Shown here in pieces: positions 5,898 through 12,970 of a stretch of 13,786 nucleotides of DNA. The stretch comes from Rhodobacteraceae bacterium UBA3087 (GTDB lineage: Bacteria > Pseudomonadota > Alphaproteobacteria > Rhodobacterales > Rhodobacteraceae): positions 8,400 to 22,185 of the forward strand of contig DFBF01000230.1 of assembly GCA_002367285.1 (NCBI GenBank), given 5' to 3'. Each line of letters opens with the position of its first letter. Within the stretch, counting starts at the first letter, position 1. The notes under the pieces are model-generated. The model saw only the letters and a list, made by a program, of their open reading frames with translations. It was not told the DNA's origin and did no database searches. Position numbers and translations under genes: made by a program.

Positions 5898-7165
5898 GCG
5901 GGCTTCTGATCCTTCTGATCTATGTCGCCATCTTCGTCGGCGCCTTTCTGATCGTGCGTTATGTCGCCGGACGCATGACCGCGCGCAGTGACTATACATC
6001 GTTGAAAACAGTGACCTTTGGCGATGAAAGCGCGGTGCGCCCGAACCGGGTCGCCTCGGTTGTGTCGATTGTCACGATCTTTCTGATCTGGGGCGCGTTT
6101 ACCGGGTCCAGCTATGTGCCGATCCACGCGCCGGGGCCGTTCGAGGGCGAGACCTCGTTCACCTATACCGCGTCGGATGGCAACCAGTCAGACGACGGCA
6201 CAGTGTATGTGTCGGTTCACCGGCCTGACGCCAAGGTCGATCTGCCTGAGATCGCACCGGGCGACGGGTTTGCCAAGGACGACCATGCCGAAATCGGTGC
6301 TTGGCGATCCGGCCTTATCCGGGTCGACAAGAACGATGATCTGGGCCGCGATGCGGGCATGGCCATCACCGCCGTCGATGGTCAGCCGATTGAACCGGGT
6401 GGCAAGGTCAGCGTGGCCGACGGGGTCGTGACCATGACACCGAAAGGCACGCTGTCTTTCGCCCCTACGCGCGGCTGGCAGATGGAGCCGATCTGGCTGC
6501 CCTCCCCTGAGGCCGTGGTGACGCGCACCATTGAAATTGGCAGCACGGGATATCAGAATTTTACCCTGTGGGAACACCTTGGTTTCTCTCTGATCCGGGT
6601 CTTCGCGGGGTTCTTCTTTGGCGCGCTGATCGGCATTCCGCTGGGATATGCTATGGGGCTGAGCGACTGGTTTCGTGGCTGGTTCGACCCGATTGTCGAA
6701 TTCATGCGCCCGGTGCCGCCGCTTGCGCTGATTCCGCTGATCATCATCTGGTTCGGCATTGGGGAAACCGGCAAGATCATCCTGCTGTTCCTGGCCGCGC
6801 TGTGGATCATGACCATCGCCGCCAGAGCGGGTGTGTCTGGGGTGAATATCACCAAGGTGCATGCGGCGTATTCGCTGGGGGCGTCCAAGCGTCAGCTTTT
6901 GATGCATGTGATCGTGCCGAACTCTCTGCCGGAAATCTTCACCGGCGCACGGGTCGCCATGGGGGTCTGTTGGGGCACGGTTGTGGCTGCCGAACTGGTT
7001 GCCGCCGAAAAAGGCGCGGGCATGATGATCATGGTCGCTGCGCGGTTTCAGCTGACCGATATTGTCATCATGGGGATCATCCTGATCGGCATTATCGGCT
7101 ATGGTATCGACATCCTGATGCGCAAGGCTGAAAAGGTTCTGGTGCCTTGGAAGGGCAAGCACTGA
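5894..7165 (+). CDS. tauC: Taurine ABC transporter permease with large periplasmic insertion
   Basis: A 423-residue inner-membrane permease; E. coli TauC is about 275. Helices are visible at ~4-25, ~53-70 and, after the insertion, from ~228 onward. The EAA loop that docks TauB is HAAYSLGASKRQLLMHVIVPNSLPEIFTG-like (residues 323-351). Between the second helix and the family's conserved LPSP (202-205) lies an extra segment of about 130 residues (72-200) predicted outside the membrane. It contains SFTYTASDGN (88-97) and, later, AITAVDGQPIEPGGKVSVAD (157-176) followed by TMTPKGTLSFAP (180-191). These are typical phrases of cadherin/Ig-like tandem domains of bacterial adhesins. The extra N-terminal helix is also not in the short TauC form. 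Coupled to tauB by an ATGA overlap. Confidence 0.92.
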   Translation: MSGLLILLIYVAIFVGAFLIVRYVAGRMTARSDYTSLKTVTFGDESAVRPNRVASVVSIVTIFLIWGAFTGSSYVPIHAPGPFEGETSFTYTASDGNQSDDGTVYVSVHRPDAKVDLPEIAPGDGFAKDDHAEIGAWRSGLIRVDKNDDLGRDAGMAITAVDGQPIEPGGKVSVADGVVTMTPKGTLSFAPTRGWQMEPIWLPSPEAVVTRTIEIGSTGYQNFTLWEHLGFSLIRVFAGFFFGALIGIPLGYAMGLSDWFRGWFDPIVEFMRPVPPLALIPLIIIWFGIGETGKIILLFLAALWIMTIAARAGVSGVNITKVHAAYSLGASKRQLLMHVIVPNSLPEIFTGARVAMGVCWGTVVAAELVAAEKGAGMMIMVAARFQLTDIVIMGIILIGIIGYGIDILMRKAEKVLVPWKGKH

Positions 7166-7181
7166 ACCCCGAAACTCCTTG

Positions 7182-7201
7182 CCCGGGCGTGCGCGCCCGG
7201 G
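7182..7201 (+). terminator. GC-rich hairpin after tauC, possible terminator
   Basis: CCCGGGCG (7182-7189) and CGCCCGGG (7194-7201) form a perfect 8-bp stem with a 4-base loop, 16 bases after the tauC stop. The following bases are TTAAC, so the U-run is poor. It lies only 12 bases before the next start codon, so it may reduce rather than end transcription and may affect initiation of the regulator gene. Confidence 0.45.
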
Positions 7202-7213
7202 TTAACTGCCGCC

Positions 7214-7861
7214 ATGGCAGGCCAGACTGATACAATCCTCACCACCATCCTTGAAGGCATCGACAAGGGCGAATTGAACCCCGGTGATGCGATCGACGAA
7301 AACGCGTTGATGAAACGCTATTCGATCTCGCGCACCCCGCTGCGCGAGGCGTTGTTGCGTCTGGAGGCCATGGGGCTGGTTGAACGCCAACCGCGCAAGG
7401 GCGCGACGCTGTTCAAGCCGACCCTGGAAGAATTCCTGGCCATTCTGGAAGTCCATGCCAAGCTGGAGGGCCAGGCCGCCGCGCTGGCCGCGCGTCGCAT
7501 GACGCCCGCCGATGCGATCCGCCTGGAGGAGGTCGTGCAAGCCTGCGAAGACCATGTTGCCGACAAGGGCGATAGCGATCCGGATGGCTATTATCAGCTG
7601 AACCTGAAGTTTCACACACTGGTCGCCGAGGCCTCGGGAAATCCGTTCCTGTTGGACATGATCAAGATGAACGCGCGCAAGCTGTTGGCCTATTATCGCG
7701 CGCGGTATCGTTATGCGGGTGCCATTGCGGAATCGGCGCGCGAACACCGCGAATTGGCCCGCCTGATCACCTCGCGGCAGGGGGCAGCGGCGGAAAACTA
7801 TATGTCACGGCATGTGCAGTTTGACCGCGTGACAGTCATGGATCTGCTGGCGGCGATGTAA
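7214..7861 (+). CDS. GntR-family regulator, FadR/FCD subfamily
   Basis: A 215-residue DNA-binding regulator. Residues ~5-68 are a winged helix with the GntR signature ISRTPLREALLRLEAMGLVERQPRKGATL. Residues ~75-210 are an all-helical FCD effector domain with LNLKFHTLVAEASGN (129-143) and later histidines (178 and 200) at the positions that bind a metal and carboxylate-type ligand in this family. It is in the same direction as tauC, 48 bases after it, with a GC-rich hairpin between and no clear Shine-Dalgarno, so a leaky extension of the tau operon is possible. No in-frame start lies between the tauC stop and 7214. Target and ligand are unknown: the divergent amine-type genes to the right and the tau operon are both candidates. 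Confidence 0.88.
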   Translation: MAGQTDTILTTILEGIDKGELNPGDAIDENALMKRYSISRTPLREALLRLEAMGLVERQPRKGATLFKPTLEEFLAILEVHAKLEGQAAALAARRMTPADAIRLEEVVQACEDHVADKGDSDPDGYYQLNLKFHTLVAEASGNPFLLDMIKMNARKLLAYYRARYRYAGAIAESAREHRELARLITSRQGAAAENYMSRHVQFDRVTVMDLLAAM

Positions 7862-7864
7862 GCG

Positions 7865-8563
7865 TCAGGACCGTCGCAGGAACGCCATGACCCATGCGGC
7901 GAAGGTGTCGTTTTCAGCTGTGTCGACCAGGGACGCGCGCGCCGTGTCGATCACATCCACCGGTTTCTGATCCGTCAGTTCGTCGATCAAAGTGGTGATG
8001 AAATCGTGCGTCATTTCCGGGTGATACTGCGTTGTGAACACATGGTCGCCCATCACGAACCCGCCCACCGGACGGTCGGTGTTCGACATGATGACGGTGG
8101 CCCCTTTGGGCAGAACGACCACCTGTTCCACATGCGCCGCGTACTGTTTTACAGGCCCCGCCACCATCCACGGGGCAGGGGCGGTGACCGTGGTTTCGGT
8201 GGTGCCAAACACCCAACCGCCGGGGGTGTTGGCGACCGTTCCCCCCAAGGCCAGGGCAATTGCCTGATGCCCGAAACAAGCGCCAAACAGCGGCGTGCCC
8301 CGATCCACGATGCGCCGGATCAAGGCGAATAGCTGGTCCAGCCACGGGTCCAGATCATGCACAGACGCAGGGCTTCCGGTGATGATCCAGCCATCATATT
8401 GCGATTCCTTTTGCGGAAATTCCCCGTCCTTGACCGAATAGACCGTGAAGGAACACGCGGGGCACAGGGGCGCCAGAAGCGCCTGCCATTTGTCACCATC
8501 CTTCGGGTGTTGCCCAGAGAATTCGCTTTCGTCGGTATTCGACATGAGGATGGCGAGACGCAT
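7865..8563 (-). CDS. Class I glutamine amidotransferase-like protein
   Basis: A 232-residue stand-alone class I (triad) glutamine amidotransferase domain. The nucleophile elbow is FGACFGHQ with Cys96, and QYHPEM supplies His181 and Glu183. The N-terminus MRLAILMSNTDESEF resembles uncharacterised GuaA-like single-domain proteins. Such proteins either hydrolyse gamma-glutamyl bonds (PuuD, aniline-pathway TdnT/AtdA2 type) or release ammonia for a partner. Here it is divergent from a P450 gene that is followed by a glutamine-synthetase-like ligase, so hydrolysis of a gamma-glutamyl amide is an attractive inference. Its own frame is undamaged, unlike those neighbours. GGAG lies 7 bases before the ATG. 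Its stop is 3 bases from that of the GntR gene, tail to tail, leaving no room for a separate terminator. Confidence 0.85.
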   Translation of the reverse strand: MRLAILMSNTDESEFSGQHPKDGDKWQALLAPLCPACSFTVYSVKDGEFPQKESQYDGWIITGSPASVHDLDPWLDQLFALIRRIVDRGTPLFGACFGHQAIALALGGTVANTPGGWVFGTTETTVTAPAPWMVAGPVKQYAAHVEQVVVLPKGATVIMSNTDRPVGGFVMGDHVFTTQYHPEMTHDFITTLIDELTDQKPVDVIDTARASLVDTAENDTFAAWVMAFLRRS

Positions 8564-8650
8564 GATTTCTCCGCTTTACTTATTTAACGCGTTATATAAT
8601 ATATTTTTGAACGCGCAAACAATACGCAAAAAACTCTCAGGGAGGCGCGC
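8564..8650. promoter_or_regulatory. AT-rich divergent promoter region, amidotransferase / P450
   Basis: This 87-base gap is strikingly AT-rich in a GC-rich window. For the leftward gene, TTGCGC (8618-8613) and TATAAC (8596-8591) are 16 bases apart and make a plausible promoter. A perfect palindrome TAACGCGTTA (8585-8594) covers that -10, and its core AACGCG recurs 24 bases away (8610-8615) over the -35, so a regulator could bind both. A rightward -10 (TATAAT, 8595-8600) exists without a clear -35. GGAGG at 8641-8645 is the P450 ribosome binding site. Confidence 0.5.
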
Positions 8651-9910
8651 ATGACCATTTGGCAACCGTCCGAAGACGGCCACGCCAAGCTGTACGACCA
8701 CGACGCTTTCGCAAACGGTGCCCCGCACAACACGTTCAAACGGTTGCGCGACGAAGATCCGTTGTCCTGGGCCGATTGGCCCGATGGCAAAGGGTTTTGG
8801 AATGTCGTGCGTCACGAGGATATCACGGCGCTGAATGTGGATTACAAGTTGATGTCGTCCGCCCGTGGCATTCGCATGGAGGACCAGACCTATGAGGAAA
8901 ACCTGGCCCGGCGCACCTTTCAAGAGATGGACCCGCCCGACCACATGCGCACCCGTATGCAGGTTGGCAAAGTGGTCTCGCGCCCCGTTGTGGCCGGGTT
9001 CGAAGACCAGATACGTGCGCTGTGCGGCCCGATCCTGGATCAGGCGTTGGAGATGGGAGAGTTTGAGGCGACCAAGGTGATCGCTCGCCAACTGCCCATA
9101 CTGATGCTGGGCCAGATTCTGGACACGCCCAAGGAAGACCTGCCCTGGCTGGTCGAAAAGGGCGATGCGTTGATTGCCAACACGGACCCCGATTTCACCC
9201 AGCACGTGCTGGACAAGATGGAGACCGACGCATATCGCCTGATGCCATTCAACAGCCCCGCAGGCGCGGACCTGTTTGATTGCGCGAAAGATTTGATGGC
9301 GTGAAAGAACAAGTCGGGCGACACCGAAGGCGTGCTGCACATGACCTTGCAGACCGGTAAAAACGGCAATGTGATGCCAGAGAACGAGCTCTGGAACCTC
9401 TTTCGCCTGCCGGTTGCAGCTGGCAACGACACCACGCGTTATTCCATCGCGGCCGGCATTCAGGCCATGGCACATCAGCCTGAATTGCTGGGCCAGATGC
9501 AGGCGGGGGGCGACATCTGAACCACCATGGCGGATGAGGTCATTCGCTGGGCCACACCCGCGCTGTATTTCCGCCGCACCGCGACGCGTGATCACGACAT
9601 GCACGGCAAGACCATCCGCGAAGGCGACAAGGTGCTGTTCTGGTGGGCCTCGGCCAACCGCGATGACCGGGTGTTTGACGACCCGTTCCGCGTGAACCTG
9701 ACCCGCAGCCCGAACCGGCACATGTCCTTTGGCCAGTGCGGCCCGCATGTCTGTCTGGGGATGCATCTGGCCCGGCTTGAGGTGCGGATCTTGTTTGAAG
9801 AATTGGCAAAACGCGCCAAGCTGGTCGAACCGAAAGGCGACCAAAAGTTCCAGCACTCAAACTTTGTCGGCGGGATCAAGGAACTGCCGGTGCGCATGCA
9901 GGACCTGTGA
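8651..9910 (+). pseudogene. Cytochrome P450 with two in-frame stop codons
   Basis: One frame of 419 codons, a full P450 length, is interrupted only by TGA at 9302-9304 and 9518-9520. Translation across them gives a coherent P450: I-helix AGNDTTR, K-helix ExxR in DEVIRW just after the second stop, and heme loop FGQCGPHVCLG with the Cys ligand. The one-residue-longer F-G-x-x-G-x-H-x-C loop is known from the CYP124/125 group. As part of a P450 system it would hydroxylate or N-dealkylate a small substrate with external redox partners, none of which are in the window. The second TGA falls where GDIW is plausible (TGG to TGA); the first could come from TGG or CGA. GGAGG lies 5 bases before the ATG. 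Neighbouring genes use TGA as a true stop, so a reassigned code is unlikely. It is either a young pseudogene or contains base-call errors. Confidence 0.85.
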
Positions 9911-9929
9911 ATGGCATGGGGAGAGAGAC

Positions 9930-10928
9930 ATGAAAGACCGGCTGCGCGCCATGTGGTGCGATCATCTGAGCATTATGCGCGGGAAATACCTGCCCAACGG
10001 CAAAAACCGGCGATGGCGACACACGGTTTTGCCGGTCGACCTATGGCGTGCACTACGACAAGGACCTGCTGAACGCGCCCGGCGCGATGATGAAAACAGG
10101 ACCTGCCGGATATGGAGTTGCGCTGGAAGGCAGACGACATTCGCGACGGCTGGAAGAACGGTCGAGCAAGATCGTTCTTGGCGATCTGTATGACCACGAG
10201 GGCCAGCCCCCGGCGCTGGATGGGCGTGGTCTATGGAACGGGGCCGTTCTCCGATCCGTTGCGCCTGTGTGACGACATCTGGGAACGCGCCGATCAGCTG
10301 GGCTTTAACGTCGATATGTTCACGGCGGAATATGACAGCCCGCAGTTCGAAATGACCCTGACGTTCGATGAGGCCGTGAAAGCGGTCGATGACATCGTGC
10401 TGTTTTGCCAGATGGCGCGCGAGGTGGCGTTGGAGCATGGTGTCGTGCTGACCTTCCTGCCCAAACCGATCGCCGAGGCGGGCGGCTCCGGCATGCGCAT
10501 CAACTTCTCGTTTGGGGACAAGGACGGCAATAACGCGCTGGACAATGGTCCCATCGCCGGGCTGATGCATCACCACCGGGGCTTGGCCGGGTTGCTGGCG
10601 CCGACGGCCAATTCATACCAGCGGATGCAGCCGCGACCCCCTATACGGCAACGGCTGCGGTGTTGCAGGCGGCGCTGCTGGGGGGCAGAAGCAGTATGCG
10701 TTGGGGTCGATGGAAACTGGCGATGGCTTTGATCGAACAGACGCAAAACAGGGCGCCGCACAGGATCTGAAACGGGCGATGAACGATCTTGAGGCCGACA
10801 CGGTTCTGGGCGACGCAGTCGGGCGCGATCTGGTCGACAACCACATCTTCATGAAGCGCAAAGAGGTCATAAAGACCCGCGACCTGGAAGGGGACGGGCT
10901 GCTCGACTTTTGCGTCTATCTCCCGTGA
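9930..10928 (+). pseudogene. Degenerate glutamine-synthetase-family gamma-glutamyl ligase
   Basis: Pieces of one glutamine-synthetase-like protein occur in order but in changing frames. They are MKDRLRAMWCDHLSIMRGKYLPNGK (first 25 codons from 9930), YGVHYDKDLLNAPGAMMKTG (~10042-10101), MELRWKADDIRDGWKNG (10112-10162), KIVLGDLYDHEG (~10169-10204), VYGTGPFSDPL through NSYQRMQP (~10229-10633), PYTATAAVLQAALLG (~10639-10683) and METGDGFDRTDAK to the end. Compared with the family, blocks are missing after ALDGRG (the normal GIELEAFAF-type region), around LDNGP/IAGLMHHH, and between QRMQP and PYTA, which removes the conserved NWGGDHRN-type nucleotide and glutamate-site segment. Conserved HINFSF-type catalytic strand remains as MRINFSF. 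About 1.0 kb remains of an expected ~1.3 kb. It starts 19 bases after the P450 stop with a GGGAGAGAG ribosome site, so they were one operon. Confidence 0.85.
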
Positions 10929-10950
10929 TATCAAGGCTATGGCCTGAATG

Positions 10951-10983
10951 AAAACGCCCCGTCGGAAAACGGCGGGGCGTTTT
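10951..10983. terminator. Strong bidirectional terminator
   Basis: AAAACGCCCCG (10951-10961) pairs perfectly with CGGGGCGTTTT (10973-10983), an 11-bp stem with A-run and T-run on the two flanks, so it can end transcription in both directions. It lies between the convergent ligase remnant and the IclR gene, 22 bases after the ligase stop. Confidence 0.85.
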
Positions 10984-11052
10984 GACTGGTGGGTCGGATG
11001 GCCTGAAGGCCTGCCGTCATCGCCGTCAGGATCGTCTGCACATCATCTGCGG

Positions 11053-11897
11053 TCATAATGTCGGAAAAGTGGAATGGGTGAAGCCGCCCAGAAGGTGGGT
11101 CAGATGGCAGGTGCGGGCCAGAAGTTCGGCCAAGATAAGGTCACGCAGCGCATCCGTCATACGGGCAACCGGCGTGGCAATGGCTACAGCGCCAACACAG
11201 GCAGTTGTTGCATCAAACACGGGGATGGCGAAGGAATGCACGTCCTCTTCAAACCCGCCGAGCGAGGAGGCATAGCCGCGCGCCCGGATTTCGGGCAACT
11301 GGGCGCGAATGGTGTCAGGATTGGTTTCGGTCCGAATGGTCCGTGCACTCAGCGGGCCAGACAGGACCTTGTCGACAAAACCCGTCGGTGAAAACGCAAG
11401 AACCGCCAGGCCCGATCCGGTTGCGTGCAGATCCAGGATCTCGGCGTCCTCCATCATCACCATGGTGCCATGCGCTGTCGAATAGCTATTGGCAATCGAG
11501 GAGAGAATGTTGTCCGAAAGCACCGACATATGCGCGGTTTCACCGGTGATGTCGGACAGTTCGACCAGCACCTTCATCGCCACGTTCGCATCGGTACCGC
11601 GTTTTCGCGAAGGGCCGCGAGGCGCAGAAATGCAGGTCCCAGCTGATACTCACGCCCTGTTCCTGTCTGTTTGACGGATTCTCGTGCGGTAAGTTCGTTC
11701 AACAAACGGTGAACCGTTGCCTTGTTCATGCCCGACAGGCGCGCCATGTCGCTCAGCCCGACTTGGGGTCGGGCACGGCTGAAAAAATCAAGCAATGACA
11801 GGGCTTTGGATGCCGTTCCTATCGGTCTATTCGGATCTTTCTCTGGCGGGGGCGGCGCTGTTACTTCATGCGTTAAGGTTGTCGGCGGACACGGCAT
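11053..11897 (-). pseudogene. IclR-family regulator with frameshift(s)
   Basis: Two overlapping frames make one IclR protein. The first, from ATG 11897, gives a Pro-rich leader and the winged helix (GLSDMARLSGMNKATVHRLL) and breaks at LAALRENAVPM near 11590. The second resumes with VAMKVLVELSDITGE and carries the effector domain (YASSLGGFEEDVHSFAIPVFD). One missing base explains the join. A second one-base loss near 11065 is likely: the frame in use ends early at 11053, while the next frame continues with a plausible C-terminal helix (DDVQTILTAMTAGLQAIRP) that would run into the terminator at 10951-10983. The gene is divergent from tctC, so it probably regulated the transporter genes in response to their organic-acid substrate. 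No good ribosome site precedes 11897, so the true start may be internal. Confidence 0.8.
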
Positions 11898-11976
11898 AGA
11901 TCTGTCAATCTATTTTAAAACCGATGGTTGGAATAATGAACGGCACCCAAAGACGGGACGCAACAGGGAGACTGTC
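11898..11976. promoter_or_regulatory. Divergent promoter region iclR / tctC
   Basis: The 79-base gap between divergent iclR and tctC includes an AT-rich stretch (about 11908-11925) and GGGAG as the tctC ribosome site (11966-11970). No unambiguous promoter pair or palindrome is visible. The IclR operator is expected here from the gene arrangement only. Confidence 0.3.
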
Positions 11977-12665
11977 ATGATCAAATCGAAACTGCTCGGT
12001 GGCGCGTTTGCCTTCACCATGGGCGCATTGGCCGAGCCCGCGCTGGCCGAATACCCCGAAAAGCCGGTCAGCTTGATCTTGCCATGGTCTCCGGGTGATC
12101 TGGAAGACGTGTTGACGCGTATGATCGCTGAGGATTTCCAAACCGAATATGGTGTTTCGACGGTTGTGGTGAACAAGCCCGGTGGCGGCGGTGGCCCGTT
12201 CCCCGGTGCGATCGATGTCGCAGCCGCGCCCGCCGATGGTTATACGATCGGCTGCATTGTTCCGGCGGTTCCGGTGATCGTCCATGAAGCCGGCATCAAT
12301 GAGTTGGCGACGAAGTATTTGAATCAATTGGCATTTTCATGACCTATCCCTTTGTGATCGGGGCAGCTGGCGACGCACGCTATTCTTCGATGGAAGAATT
12401 GGCAGCCTATGCAAAAGAAAATGACATAGCGCTGGGCCACTTTGGCGACGTCTTGACGCCGACCCAGGTGACCAAGGACACGCCGCAGGACGTGCGCGAC
12501 AAGATCGCCGCCGTCGCCGCCAAAACGGTGATGAGCGAACGCGCGCAGGCCGTCGCCGCGGAAACCGGCGCGCTGGTCTATTGGATGGACGCCGAAGCCT
12601 CGGCCGCCCGGATTGAGGGCGACAAAGCCACCGGCGCTATCATTGGCGACATTCTGGGCAATTGA
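11977..12665 (+). pseudogene. tctC: TctC-type (Bug family) periplasmic binding protein, frameshifted and internally deleted
   Basis: The start at 11977 follows GGGAG and opens with a clear signal peptide ending AEPALA before EYPEKPVSLILPW, the Bug-family mature start. About 110 residues match the family, including VVNKPGGGGG and ADGYTIG. Near 12306-12320 the frame slips: the used frame ends at 12342, whereas the frame with FESIGIFMTYPFVI continues. At about 12476 the sequence jumps in frame from LTPTQVTK to DTPQDVRDKIAAV, which in relatives are separated by roughly 90 residues, so much of the second lobe is gone. About 229 codons remain of the usual ~320. The protein would have bound a carboxylate for the TctAB membrane complex, and the remaining copy should not fold properly. 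Confidence 0.82.
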
Positions 12666-12702
12666 TCTGAGCAGGCCGGGGTAAACCAAGATCTGGCTGT
12701 CC

Positions 12703-12963
12703 GTGCTGGAATGGGCAGCATGGTTCCTGGTCTATGTCTGGCTGGTGCCGATCATCGGATACCTGCCCATGACGTTGATCTTCGCGCCCGTGTTGACCTG
12801 GCGCATGGGCTATCGCACGAGGTTGGTGCTCTGGAGCTCGGTCGCCTTTGGATTTCTGGTCGTCGTGGTGTTCAAAAGCCTTCTGCAAGTGAAAATCCCG
12901 GGCGGTGCGCTGTATGAAATCCTGCCGGGCGCCTTGCGCAATTTCTTCATCCTGAACTTCTGA
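12703..12963 (+). pseudogene. tctB: TctB-type small membrane subunit, 5'-truncated
   Basis: The C-terminal 86-93 residues of a TctB-like small membrane protein: LEWAAWFLVYVWLVPIIGYL, a second helix around LVLWSSVAFGFLVVVVFKSLL, and the conserved IPGG...P tail. Family members are about 150-180 residues with four helices, and the first two are missing here. The frame is closed upstream by TAA at 12682-12684 and the only candidate start is GTG at 12703 without a ribosome site. It lies 37 bases after tctC and 7 bases before tctA, the normal tctCBA order. The simplest reading is a deletion that removed the 5' half. Confidence 0.75.
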
Positions 12964-12970
12964 GGGCCAC

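Noticed and set aside
5780..7162. Long leftward open frames opposite tauB and tauC, rich in His, Asp and Arg
   Set aside because: Typical antisense frames of GC-rich genes with no start signals or recognisable domains.
9721..9770. Heme loop FGQCGPHVCLG looks as if it had one inserted residue
   Set aside because: The one-residue-longer F-G-x-x-G-x-H-x-C loop is normal in P450s such as the CYP124/125 group, so this is not a lesion.
8651..9910. UGA read as tryptophan (alternative code) or selenocysteine
   Set aside because: tauB, tauC, tpa-adjacent and other intact genes terminate properly at TGA in expected places, and no selenocysteine insertion context or Cys-to-Sec logic is visible at the two sites.
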